A stretch of DNA of 64,000 nt, taken from assembly GCF_030372765.1 (NCBI RefSeq), contig NZ_JAUCMW010000004.1, forward strand, positions 186,001 to 250,000. Direction: 5' to 3'. This document shows positions 24,238 to 32,741 of this stretch, piece after piece. The notes beneath the pieces are model-generated. The model was not told where the DNA came from. It was given only the letters and a program-made list of their open reading frames with translations, and made no database searches. The DNA is from Labilibaculum sp. K2S. Its GTDB lineage: Bacteria > Bacteroidota > Bacteroidia > Bacteroidales > Marinifilaceae. Numbering within the stretch: position 1 is the stretch's first letter; each line of letters starts with the position of its first letter. A program made the position numbers and the translations under genes.

Positions 24238-25737
24238 TTATTCGTCAGAATCGATCCAATTTAAGGAACGGTTTACTGCCTTGTCCCAATATTTTTTATG
24301 GTGAGCAACAGTTTCCTTTTTCATCAAAACATTAAATTCCTTTGCTATCTTCCAATGCTCTCTAATTTCATCTGTATCTTTCCAGAAGCCAACTCCCAAT
24401 CCTGCCAGATAGGCTGCTCCCAATGCTGCAATCTCCTTAATTTTAGGTTGAACTACAGGAATATCGTAAAAATCAGCCTGATATTGAAGTAAGGTATTAT
24501 TCACCATAGTCCCTCCAGCTCTAAGTTGTTTAAATTTCATTCCCGAATCCGCTTCCATTGCTTGCAATACATCTGATGATCTGTGAGCAATTGATTCTAA
24601 TGAAGCCCTGGCAATATGACCAATACTAGTTCCCATATTCAATCCCCAAAATGTTCCTCTGGCATATTGATCCCAATAAGGTGCTCCTAATCCAGTAAAA
24701 GCAGGTACAATATACACCCCACCATTATCCTTTTCGGTAAGAGCAAGAGTTTCAATTTCCTCGGTGGAATGAATTAACCCCAAACCATCTCGAAGCCACT
24801 GAACAACCGCACCACCAATAAATACACTGCCTTCAAGTGCATAAGTAACCTTGTCTCCAATACTCCAAGCTATTGTAGTAATTAAATCGTTTTTCGATTC
24901 AACCGGCTGATCTCCGGTATTCATTAAAATAAAACAACCCGTATTGTAAGTGTTTTTCACCATTCCCTTCTCAAAGCAAACCTGCCCAAACAAAGCCGCC
25001 TGCTGATCCCCGCAAATTCCGGAGATTGGTATATCAGTCCCAAACATCGATCTTTTTGTACTTCCGTACACTTCACTGGATGAGCATACTTTTGGCAGTA
25101 GTGATGCGGGAATATTCATGATATCCAAAATCTCCTGATCCCATTCCAATTTATGAATATTATAAAGCATTGTGCGACTTGCGTTAGACACATCTGTAAC
25201 ATGCTTCTCTCCCTTGGTAAGCTTCCAAATTAACCAACTATCAACAGTACCAAAAGCAAGTTCACCTCTTTCTGCTTTTTCTCTTGCTCCTTCAACATTA
25301 TCAAGAAGCCAGTTTATTTTTGTTGCGGAAAAGAAAGCATCAAGAATTAAGCCCGTCTTTGCTTTTATCAAAGAAGCATAACCTTGTTTTTTTAATTCAT
25401 CACAAATATGAGAAGTACGCTTATCCTGCCAAACAATTGCATTGTAAATAGGCTGACCAGTTTCCCGATCCCAAATAATAGTAGTTTCCCTTTGATTCGT
25501 AATACCGATACCCGCAATATCTGCTCCGGTTAGGCCTGCTTTTTCCAAAACTTCTTCTGCAACTGATGCCTGAGAATACCAAATCTCTTTGGCATCTTGT
25601 TCAATCCAACCAGGCTTAGGATAGTATTGTTCATATTCTTTTTGAACCAAAGAAACAATTTCTCCATCCTTATTAAATATTATTGCTTTCGACACTGAGG
25701 TTCCTTGATCCAAGGACAAAATATACTTCTTCATCAC
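24238..25737 (-). CDS. Second glycerol kinase-like FGGY kinase (divergent paralogue)
   Basis: 499 residues, the same length as GlpK at 20036-21535 and alignable without gaps over most of its length. Arg-83, Glu-84, Trp-103 and the GDQQ Asp are kept. Two changes stand out: position 135, Tyr in GlpK, is Phe here (ILDAFFSATK), and the C-terminal [10 protein letters not shown] has become RAGGTMVNN, one residue shorter and without the Asp. Tyr-135 contacts glycerol in the E. coli enzyme, and the DGG Asp is widely conserved in the family. It may have a different substrate, low activity or a regulatory role. It follows the PadR gene by 28 nt and ends in a terminator. Confidence 0.85.
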   Translation of the reverse strand: MMKKYILSLDQGTSVSKAIIFNKDGEIVSLVQKEYEQYYPKPGWIEQDAKEIWYSQASVAEEVLEKAGLTGADIAGIGITNQRETTIIWDRETGQPIYNAIVWQDKRTSHICDELKKQGYASLIKAKTGLILDAFFSATKINWLLDNVEGAREKAERGELAFGTVDSWLIWKLTKGEKHVTDVSNASRTMLYNIHKLEWDQEILDIMNIPASLLPKVCSSSEVYGSTKRSMFGTDIPISGICGDQQAALFGQVCFEKGMVKNTYNTGCFILMNTGDQPVESKNDLITTIAWSIGDKVTYALEGSVFIGGAVVQWLRDGLGLIHSTEEIETLALTEKDNGGVYIVPAFTGLGAPYWDQYARGTFWGLNMGTSIGHIARASLESIAHRSSDVLQAMEADSGMKFKQLRAGGTMVNNTLLQYQADFYDIPVVQPKIKEIAALGAAYLAGLGVGFWKDTDEIREHWKIAKEFNVLMKKETVAHHKKYWDKAVNRSLNWIDSDE

Positions 25738-25765
25738 CTACTAGTTATATGATTTCTCTGGTTAT

Positions 25766-26119
25766 TTAAACACTTTCTTTGATCCTCTCAATCGAAAGGT
25801 TTAAAGCATCAACATATTCTCTCATCACCATTAGATGAGCAGTTCCCTCTTCGGTAAGTTTATAATACTTTCGTGGAATACCTGTATCCATTTCGGCCCA
25901 TTCAGAGGTGACCAATTTTTCTTTCTTCAATCGATTCAATAAGGGATAAATAGTACCCTCAGCAATTTCGAGTGATGTAAATTGATTCATCTCACTAATT
26001 AGCTCGTATCCATAACATGGTCTAGACCGCAACAATAGCAAAATAATATATTCGAGAAGTCCCTTTTTAAATTGAGACTTCCACTTCGTTATAAAATATA
26101 AATTTATTTCTTCATTCAT
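25766..26119 (-). CDS. PadR-family transcriptional regulator
   Basis: A 117-residue winged-helix protein: QFKKGLLEYIILLLLRSRPC starts the DNA-binding domain, YGYELISEM and AEGTIYPLLNRLKKEKLV form the recognition helix, and SEWAEMDTGIPRKYYKLTEEG the wing, all family hallmarks. A short C-terminal helix would dimerise it. PadR proteins are usually ligand- or stress-responsive repressors. It is 28 nt upstream of the second glycerol kinase gene, so the two are co-transcribed, and a shared CATAGTAT motif suggests that it also acts on the glpD operon (inference). Confidence 0.9.
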   Translation of the reverse strand: MNEEINLYFITKWKSQFKKGLLEYIILLLLRSRPCYGYELISEMNQFTSLEIAEGTIYPLLNRLKKEKLVTSEWAEMDTGIPRKYYKLTEEGTAHLMVMREYVDALNLSIERIKESV

Positions 26120-26127
26120 GATTTAAC

Positions 26128-26158
26128 AAACATATAAAAAAACACCTAGTTTTACAAG
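26128..26158 (-). promoter_or_regulatory. Promoter of the padR-kinase operon
   Basis: Minus strand: TTG (26158-26156), 20-nt spacer, TATGTTTG (26135-26128). The box ends 8 nt before the ATG at 26119, so the mRNA would have almost no leader. CATAGTAT (26167-26160) lies directly upstream. Confidence 0.6.
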
Positions 26159-26193
26159 ATACTATGCATCAGGATAATCATCCGCATTAAATT

Positions 26194-28410
26194 TTATTGT
26201 AACGATACCTCAATTCGAAAATTTGGAGTACGTTGTTCTTCTGACAAATTTCTTAAATCAGCCTTTTTCATTTCGAATGCTTTGATATTCACCAACAAAC
26301 TGTTAATCAGATAATTTGAAACCATATTGTTTCTTTTATCATATAGTTTATCGAATAAAATACTTATCTCTTGTTCTCCAATTATAGCAGCACAATTGTC
26401 TTGAATTGATTGTTCCGCATTCGACTTATCCTGATTAAAAATATAGGTTCTAAATTCCGGACTGCTATTTGCCCATTCCATTAATTGAAGATTCGGGATA
26501 ATCCTCTCCTCCATAGCTGTTGATTGAAAAAAACGATTCGCACATTCTCTTACTGCAAGTAAAATCTTTTCTTCAACAATATTTGTTTCCTGAGAAAATG
26601 AAAATTTCAAATCCGGTTTTTTCTTCAGTATGTCTGTAATTGTTTCCAATGTATTTATTTGTGCAGCATCCAAACTATCCTGTGAAAAATGGAACGGTAT
26701 TTTTTCAATACTCTCAGGATTTGATCCAACTAAATTACCCAATAACCCAAAAGGTTTACTGGCCGTTTTCACCAAAAAATTCATAAATGTCTTCCATATA
26801 ATTTTCCCTATTCCAAACTCCGGATCTTTTGGATTACCAAAAACAGGCAAGTCAAATTTAATCTGATCATTCTGATCTTTTAATAGATACAACGCTAAAC
26901 GTACCGGAGCCTTTATTGCATTTGAATCTTTGGTCTTATTCCCGAAATCAAATTCCGACACATTTATTTTATTCATATTTTTTAGCGATACAGAAGTCAT
27001 TTCCAAACTACAATCATAAGTTAGCTCTCCTTGGGTAATTGGTCTGGCAATATAAAACTCCGTATATGGTGAAAAGCTCATCAAATCAAGCTTTTCAACT
27101 TTTCCCCGCATATTAAATTGAGTTACGTCTTTTAAACTAAAAAAAGCAGAGCCCGAAGATTTCCCTCCTCCATTTAAATTCATTGAATAAGTTACTGGGA
27201 TTTTTAAATTTTCAGGATTAACTGTTCCTATATTAATTTGGATATCATTCAAATCGTAAACAAATTTTCGATTTAGTGTATGATCTGTAAATCTCACGAC
27301 TCCTTTGCTAAGAGAAATAGTGTCAATCCGATAAAATAAAACAGATTCTAATTCTTCTTTATCCAAGGTATCCTCAGAAGTTGAATCAGAGACCAATACA
27401 GGCTGAAAAATCTTTTCAAAATTACTGATCTCAGGATACAAAGAAGCATTCATTACCATAGAATCAATATCGACAGCTCCTATTTTGTAATAGGATGATC
27501 CAATGTGAAGAGAATCCAAATTAACTTTAGTAGATTTTGCTGCAATAAACGGTTTTCCGTCTGCATCACTTACCGAGAAATCATTTAATGTCGTATTCCC
27601 TTTAACACAGACATCCATAAAATCGTTCATGCTGCCATCAATAGTTAGATGTGTATCAAGATACCCCTCTAATTCCGAGACCAGCATATAATCCTTTAAA
27701 TAAACAACAAAAGGACTGATATCAAGTGATCTTACGCCCAAATTAATAGTGTATCGCTGAATAGAATGATCTACATCAGCATTAATATGCACTTCGCCTG
27801 TTTGTCCCATTGAAAAATTAACACCCATCTCCGATTTGTCATTATTCCATGCGATTAAGGGCAATTCAATATTAATATCCTTAAGATCAATATTGTTGTC
27901 TTTTTCATGATCAAGGTAATTAACATGCCCGTTTTTAATTTTAATATTACGAATTTCAAACTTCACAAGCTCCTTGTCCTCTTTTAAATTAGTACTATCA
28001 ATAGCTTGCGAATTATCTTCTTTTATCAGATCATTAAAATTGAATCCTTCTAAATTCTTTATTACTGATGCATTCAATCCATCCAAATAAATTTCACTGA
28101 CAGAATATTCTCCAGACAATAATTTCCATGGGTTGATATTCACATACAACTCTTCGAAAGAAACAAAACTGCTGTTTCCATCCAATTCATATAATTTAAA
28201 TCCCTTTACTCTTGCCGAAACCTTGGCATAGTTAAAATGAAGTTCTGAAATTTCAATCTTACGACCAATCCGTTCTTCCGAATTCTTATTCACCCAATAT
28301 CTAACAATTGCAGACAGCATTAGAAAGATAAAAAACAGCACAATGGCAATTGAACCAATAATTATTTTTCCTTTGGTAAGTTTCATCATAATATCTTTAA
28401 AGTTTACCAA
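26194..28410 (-). CDS. DUF748/AsmA-like envelope protein
   Basis: A 738-residue protein with one N-terminal membrane anchor (about residues 15-35, IIIGSIAIVLFFIFLMLSAI) and a long periplasmic beta-rich region. Repeated motifs such as KIEISELHFNYAKVSARVKG and NINPWKLLSGEYSVSEIYLDG belong to the DUF748 type of AsmA-like, chorein-related proteins. The C-terminal part has AAQINTLETITDILKKKPDL, resembling the usual domain end. Likely a lipid-transfer or envelope-assembly protein; cargo unknown. Its start lies about 110 nt downstream of the mscS stop. Confidence 0.75.
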   Translation of the reverse strand: MVNFKDIMMKLTKGKIIIGSIAIVLFFIFLMLSAIVRYWVNKNSEERIGRKIEISELHFNYAKVSARVKGFKLYELDGNSSFVSFEELYVNINPWKLLSGEYSVSEIYLDGLNASVIKNLEGFNFNDLIKEDNSQAIDSTNLKEDKELVKFEIRNIKIKNGHVNYLDHEKDNNIDLKDINIELPLIAWNNDKSEMGVNFSMGQTGEVHINADVDHSIQRYTINLGVRSLDISPFVVYLKDYMLVSELEGYLDTHLTIDGSMNDFMDVCVKGNTTLNDFSVSDADGKPFIAAKSTKVNLDSLHIGSSYYKIGAVDIDSMVMNASLYPEISNFEKIFQPVLVSDSTSEDTLDKEELESVLFYRIDTISLSKGVVRFTDHTLNRKFVYDLNDIQINIGTVNPENLKIPVTYSMNLNGGGKSSGSAFFSLKDVTQFNMRGKVEKLDLMSFSPYTEFYIARPITQGELTYDCSLEMTSVSLKNMNKINVSEFDFGNKTKDSNAIKAPVRLALYLLKDQNDQIKFDLPVFGNPKDPEFGIGKIIWKTFMNFLVKTASKPFGLLGNLVGSNPESIEKIPFHFSQDSLDAAQINTLETITDILKKKPDLKFSFSQETNIVEEKILLAVRECANRFFQSTAMEERIIPNLQLMEWANSSPEFRTYIFNQDKSNAEQSIQDNCAAIIGEQEISILFDKLYDKRNNMVSNYLINSLLVNIKAFEMKKADLRNLSEEQRTPNFRIEVSLQ

Positions 28411-28471
28411 ACAAAAATAGAAAATACCTTGCTTGAAATTGAATCATTCCGTACTTATCTCAAATGAGCTC

Positions 28472-28502
28472 ATAAAAAAGGGAGACTTTCGCCTCCCTTG
28501 TA
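28472..28502 (-). terminator. Terminator of the mscS-like gene
   Basis: On the minus strand CAAGGGAG and CTCCCTTTTTTT pair around GCGAAAGT and end in a T-run, 17 nt after the stop codon. Confidence 0.8.
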
Positions 28503-28518
28503 GTACATTCTTAGTTTA

Positions 28519-29340
28519 TTAATGGTTATAAACATGAACATCGCGTTGTGGGAAAGGGATTCCGATATTGTTCTTATCAAATTCTTTCTTTACGGTTTCT
28601 TGCATATAGAAGAAAACTGTCCAGTAATCAGCCGCATTTACCCATGCTCTTACAGTAAAGTTAACAGAACTGTCTCCCAACTCAGAAACCGCTATAAAAT
28701 GCGCAGGATCCTTAAGTACACAGTCATGATTAGCCAGCAGTTCATTCAGAATCTGTTTTGCTTTATCAATATCATCAGAGTAACCAATTCCAAATTTCAT
28801 GTCAACTCTACGTGTAGGTTGTGTTGAATAATTTATCATAGAACCTGTTGCCAAACCTCCGTTTGGAATAATAATGGTTTTATTATCAAAAGAAAGCATT
28901 ATTGTATTAAAAAGTTGAATTTCCTGAACAACTCCAGCGTACCCCTGAGCTTCTAATACATCACCAACTTTAAAAGGCTTAAAAATTAAAATCATTATTC
29001 CTCCTGCAAAATTCTGCAAGGTTCCTGATAAAGCCATACCAACGGCTAAACCTGCGGCTCCTAAAATGGCAATAAATGAGGTCATCTGAACACCAACCAT
29101 TCCCACAACAGTAATAAACAGCATAACTTTTAGCAGAATCCCAAATAAACTTACAACAAAAGGCTTCAAATTGGCATCTACACCCCTCTTATCCATCACC
29201 TTAGCAGTTCCTTTTACAATTACCTTAATAATCCATAGCCCAATTACTAAAGTTGCTATGGCTAACAGTAATTTAGGAGCATATTCTATTCCCATTGTCC
29301 AAAGTTGGTCTGATTTACTAAATACAACATCCATATCCAT
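28519..29340 (-). CDS. Small-conductance mechanosensitive channel (MscS family)
   Basis: A 273-residue protein with three membrane segments. The pore-lining helix is the Gly/Ala-rich GAAGLAVGMALSGTLQNFAGG, followed by IMILIFKPFKVGD, the signature of the family. The cytoplasmic beta domain follows (GVVQEIQLFNTIMLSFDNKT, IIPNGGLATGSMINYSTQPTRR). It releases small solutes when the membrane is stretched after hypo-osmotic shock. Its size matches the short MscS of E. coli. It stands alone with its own terminator. Confidence 0.92.
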   Translation of the reverse strand: MDMDVVFSKSDQLWTMGIEYAPKLLLAIATLVIGLWIIKVIVKGTAKVMDKRGVDANLKPFVVSLFGILLKVMLFITVVGMVGVQMTSFIAILGAAGLAVGMALSGTLQNFAGGIMILIFKPFKVGDVLEAQGYAGVVQEIQLFNTIMLSFDNKTIIIPNGGLATGSMINYSTQPTRRVDMKFGIGYSDDIDKAKQILNELLANHDCVLKDPAHFIAVSELGDSSVNFTVRAWVNAADYWTVFFYMQETVKKEFDKNNIGIPFPQRDVHVYNH

Positions 29341-29702
29341 TTTTAAAATATATTTAAGTGATTATTTAATTACTAATTCAAATTGTACTCTTCTATTTTA
29401 AAGCTCTTCCTTCATCTGCAGCATTTGTTGATATTGGATTTAATCTCCAAAATATTTTGCTGAAACTTACTAACCGAGATGCCTTTTTCGGTTAGAAACT
29501 TTTTGGTTGCATTGGCTCTATTTCAGATAATACATTGTGTAAAACAGTGCAATTTGAATAAAATTAAATAAAATTAACAGAATATAAAATACATATTTGA
29601 TCAAAAAAATGCCTTTTTATTTAAAACTTAAGATTATATGTTTTAATAAATATTCATATTTAAAAACTCTTACCTAAAATCAACAGCAAAAAAAAAGGAA
29701 GC
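29341..29702. other. Intergenic region between the mscS-like and DEAD-box genes
   Basis: CTAACCGA (29470-29477) and TCGGTTAG (29488-29495) form an 8-bp hairpin with a T-rich loop. Otherwise I see only AT-rich DNA with no ORF or RNA gene. Confidence 0.5.
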
Positions 29703-29714
29703 TTACGCTTCCCT
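29688..29714 (-). terminator. Terminator overlapping the helicase stop codon
   Basis: On the minus strand GGGAAGCGTAAGCTTCC is followed by nine T. The TAA stop of the helicase gene forms the loop of this hairpin. Confidence 0.8.
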
Positions 29715-31502
29715 TTTCTTTCTTTCCGAATATCTCGGACTATCACTTGTTTTCCTTTTTCTATCTCTGAAAGATTCTTTTTTGTTTCCTCCGCGATCAG
29801 ATCCTCCACGACCTCTGTCAGAACCAGATCTGTCAGATCTCTCACCTCTTGGTCTGCCTTTTCTATGACTATCGCCACCTCCACTCGTTGGGCGATCTCC
29901 GGACACTTCAATACGGATGCTTCTACCACCTACAACTGCTCCAGCAAAACCTTTTACAATATCGTTAGTAAACTCTTTTTCCACATCAAAGAAAGAGAAT
30001 ACACCTTTCAAATCTACTCGACCAATATTCTTTCCTCTAACACCACATTGCTTGTGAATTAAAGTCAATAAACGAGGAACATCAATTCCATCTTTTATTC
30101 CAACATTAATAAACATGCGATCTTCATTGCTATCACTACTCTCACTTGCTCTTTGAGCTCTTTTTTGAGTAGATGATTTCATATTCAAATCAGGAGTATT
30201 TTTGTAATAATCCATAAAACGGTTAAACTCAAGAGATACAAATTTCTTAATGATATCTTCTCTGCTTAATTCGTTTAATTCGCTGTTAATAGCTTCAAAA
30301 TATGTTTCGATATTATTCTCTTCAATATCTACCTCCTTAATACGATTCATAAAGTGAAGCAATTGTCTTTCACAAACTTCTTCACCACCAGGAACCTTTA
30401 CCTGAGCAAATTCAACATTTAATTTTTTGGAAAGATCTCTTACTTTTCGCTCATCACGCGGCGTAATTAAGGCAATTGAAATACCTGATCTACCTGCTCT
30501 TGCTGTACGACCACTTCTGTGCGTGTAAAATTCCAACTCATCTGGTAAATTGTAATGAATTACATGAGTAAGATCGTCAACATCAATACCTCGGGCAGCA
30601 ACATCAGTAGCAACTAAAAGCTGAAGAGTTTTATTTTTAAAGCTTCTCATCACTTTATCGCGCTGAACCTGCGAAAGGTCACCATGCAGAGCGTCTGCAG
30701 AATATCCGTCTTTCATTAATAATTCGGCTACTTCCTGCGTTTCCTTTCGGGTACGACAAAAAATAATTCCAAATATATTAGGGTAATAGTCAACTACTCT
30801 TTTAAGAACATTATATCGATCACGATTGTTCATTAAATAATACTGATGCTCAATATTCACATTCGAAGTATTCGCTTTACCAACTGTAACTTCAACAGGA
30901 TCTGTCATGTAATTTTTAGCAATTCGTCGAACTTCGGCAGGCATCGTTGCAGAAAACAACCATGTTAACTTATCTTCAGAAGTAGAAGAAAGAATTACAT
31001 CAATATCCTCTTTAAATCCCATGTTAAGCATTTCATCTGCTTCATCAAGAATTAAATATTCAATTTTAGATAGATCTACTGCTTTACGTCTAATCATATC
31101 AAGTAGACGGCCAGGAGTGGCAACAATAACATGTGCTCCTCTTCTTAATTTCCGGATTTGATCATCAATGCTGGCACCGCCATAAACGTTTACAACATTA
31201 AGATTCAAAATATTTTTAGAAAATAATCTTAAATCGTCTGCAATTTGGATTCCCAATTCCCTTGTAGGGGATAGAATCAAAGCTTGTGGTAATTTTACGT
31301 CTTGTTCGATTAGTTCGAGCAAAGGTAAACCATAAGCCGCCGTTTTCCCAGTTCCAGTTTGAGCCAAACCAACGAAATCCGATCTTCCTTCCAATAGTAC
31401 TGGAATTGCCTTTTCTTGGATAGGTGTTGGATTTACGAAGCCTAACTCTTTGATAGCTCCTAGGATAGCCTCAGAAAGGCCAAGATTTTCAAATGAATTC
31501 AT
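29703..31502 (-). CDS. DEAD-box ATP-dependent RNA helicase (DeaD/CsdA-like)
   Basis: A 599-residue helicase with all core motifs: Q motif near GFVNPTPIQ, motif I AQTGTGKT (47-54), PTRELG, DEAD in LDEADEML, SAT in LFSATMP, and HRSGRTARAG near residue 330. After the core comes a DbpA-type RNA-binding domain (FINVGIKDGIDVPRLLTLIH, then VDLKGVFSFFDVE) and an Arg/Gly/Ser-rich basic tail. The layout is that of DeaD, which helps ribosome assembly and mRNA turnover, especially in the cold. A TACCTTTG -7 box (31530-31523) lies about 20 nt before the start. It stops inside its own terminator. Confidence 0.93.
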   Translation of the reverse strand: MNSFENLGLSEAILGAIKELGFVNPTPIQEKAIPVLLEGRSDFVGLAQTGTGKTAAYGLPLLELIEQDVKLPQALILSPTRELGIQIADDLRLFSKNILNLNVVNVYGGASIDDQIRKLRRGAHVIVATPGRLLDMIRRKAVDLSKIEYLILDEADEMLNMGFKEDIDVILSSTSEDKLTWLFSATMPAEVRRIAKNYMTDPVEVTVGKANTSNVNIEHQYYLMNNRDRYNVLKRVVDYYPNIFGIIFCRTRKETQEVAELLMKDGYSADALHGDLSQVQRDKVMRSFKNKTLQLLVATDVAARGIDVDDLTHVIHYNLPDELEFYTHRSGRTARAGRSGISIALITPRDERKVRDLSKKLNVEFAQVKVPGGEEVCERQLLHFMNRIKEVDIEENNIETYFEAINSELNELSREDIIKKFVSLEFNRFMDYYKNTPDLNMKSSTQKRAQRASESSDSNEDRMFINVGIKDGIDVPRLLTLIHKQCGVRGKNIGRVDLKGVFSFFDVEKEFTNDIVKGFAGAVVGGRSIRIEVSGDRPTSGGGDSHRKGRPRGERSDRSGSDRGRGGSDRGGNKKESFRDRKRKTSDSPRYSERKKREA

Positions 31503-31522
31503 TCTATAAAATTTATGAGCCG

Positions 31523-31530
31523 CAAAGGTA
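31523..31530 (-). promoter_or_regulatory. -7 box of the DEAD-box helicase gene
   Basis: TACCTTTG on the minus strand, 20 nt before the start codon. Only a weak TTAG lies at the -33 distance. Confidence 0.5.
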
Positions 31531-31677
31531 CGAATTTAATAATGAACTAAGCCATCTTTTTTAGTATTATCCTACAGGGGAAAATAATAGCAGGTAAACA
31601 TGAAAGTACGGATAAAATTCACATTGAAAATCAAAAACTTACGAAAAGCAAATCCAGTAATACTTTCAACACTACTT

Positions 31678-32082
31678 TCAATTTTTCACAAGCATAAAAA
31701 CCACTTCTGATTTTATTATGGAAGGCAACTCTATTTTTCGAAGCTCTAAACTTCTTAGCCAACCTTCCATTTCATTCTCTTTTAAGCTATAAAGAACCTC
31801 ACGAAACTCATCAATTTGATCGTCGTTAAAATCATTCTCTTCAAAGCTCTTATATGCGTCTAATTCTTCGTCCTCATAATATATAATTTCCTCAGACATT
31901 TTATTAATCAAATCGGTTTCACAAACCTCGTGAGCACCGCAACACTCCTCAATTGGCTCTGCAGAAATTTCACTTTCCACATCCTTGTTGTTTTTCGATT
32001 TCCAACGTTGTCCTATATAGGTGGTTAGCAATGCTATTCCCGCAATCCCCACAAGTGCTATCAATAAAACTTCCATGAGCAC
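31678..32082 (-). CDS. Hypothetical single-span membrane protein with a Cys cluster
   Basis: A 134-residue protein: one membrane helix at residues 4-21 (EVLLIALVGIAGIALLTT), a basic stop (QRWKSKN), then an acidic cytoplasmic part with the motif EECCGAHEVCE at about residues 45-55. The cysteine-histidine cluster could bind a metal or form disulfides. The rest is acidic and helical. I do not recognise a named family, though short proteins of this layout occur in the phylum. It follows the methyltransferase gene by 22 nt on the same strand, so likely the last gene of a three-gene operon. Confidence 0.65.
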   Translation of the reverse strand: MLMEVLLIALVGIAGIALLTTYIGQRWKSKNNKDVESEISAEPIEECCGAHEVCETDLINKMSEEIIYYEDEELDAYKSFEENDFNDDQIDEFREVLYSLKENEMEGWLRSLELRKIELPSIIKSEVVFMLVKN

Positions 32083-32104
32083 AAAGCTAAATATTCACAG
32101 TTAA

Positions 32105-32719
32105 TTAATCAAGATATCCAGATGTTCTTTTTTTTCCAACAAATCGTACAACCATCGCTTTCCCATCATGCAATTTGCCTTCTGAAAGATGGGTTTCAAC
32201 CTCCTCCAACAGTAAGATGTCAAATTCTTCAAAATCTCTTCTGATTTCTGATAGATCGTAGAGTAGATCTTCATTTGGTGGTCCGCCAGATTTACGGCCA
32301 ATCTGATTTTTCGAAAAAACCTCTATTAGAACCACTCCACCCGGTTTCACCGAATCTGCAACAAATCGATGTGCGATAAATCTTTGTTGTGATGGCAAAT
32401 GCAAATAAAGCAGAGCTGCAACATCATACTTTTCCTCAATTGAAGGATGGTCTAATATACTTTCAGTATACATATTCACATCAACCTTTTGCTCTGCAAA
32501 AAACCTTTTAGCGTTCTCCACAGCTTTCTTACTGTAATCAAAAGCATCAACCTTCCATCCTGCACGAGAAGCATAGGTGGCATTTCGCCCCTCTCCTTCA
32601 CCCGGCAATAATAACCTCCCCGAATTAAGAAGATGCAATTGTGTTACGAAAAACAAGTTTGCCTTTTCGCCATAAATATATTTCGATTCAGCATAACGCT
32701 GATCCCACATCTCCTTCAT
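32105..32719 (-). CDS. SAM-dependent methyltransferase (class I)
   Basis: From Met at 32719 the product is 204 residues. MWDQRYAESKYIYGEKAN opens a class I methyltransferase of the TehB/thiopurine-methyltransferase-like group. Motif I is GRLLLPGEGEGRNATYAS; the acidic residue after strand 2 is in VDAFDYSKKAV; motif IV region is YDVAALLYLHLPSQ. The frame extends 11 codons upstream, overlapping the previous gene, but those residues (MLNKLFKNLIC) are not family-like, so I use the internal start, giving a 22-nt gap. Substrate unknown. Confidence 0.82.
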   Translation of the reverse strand: MKEMWDQRYAESKYIYGEKANLFFVTQLHLLNSGRLLLPGEGEGRNATYASRAGWKVDAFDYSKKAVENAKRFFAEQKVDVNMYTESILDHPSIEEKYDVAALLYLHLPSQQRFIAHRFVADSVKPGGVVLIEVFSKNQIGRKSGGPPNEDLLYDLSEIRRDFEEFDILLLEEVETHLSEGKLHDGKAMVVRFVGKKRTSGYLD

Positions 32720-32741
32720 ACATATTAGATTTTTAAAAAGC

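Noticed and set aside
29660..29929. Minus-strand frame over the helicase 3' end
   Set aside because: It lies in another frame of the Arg/Gly-rich tail, where low-complexity codons keep frames open.
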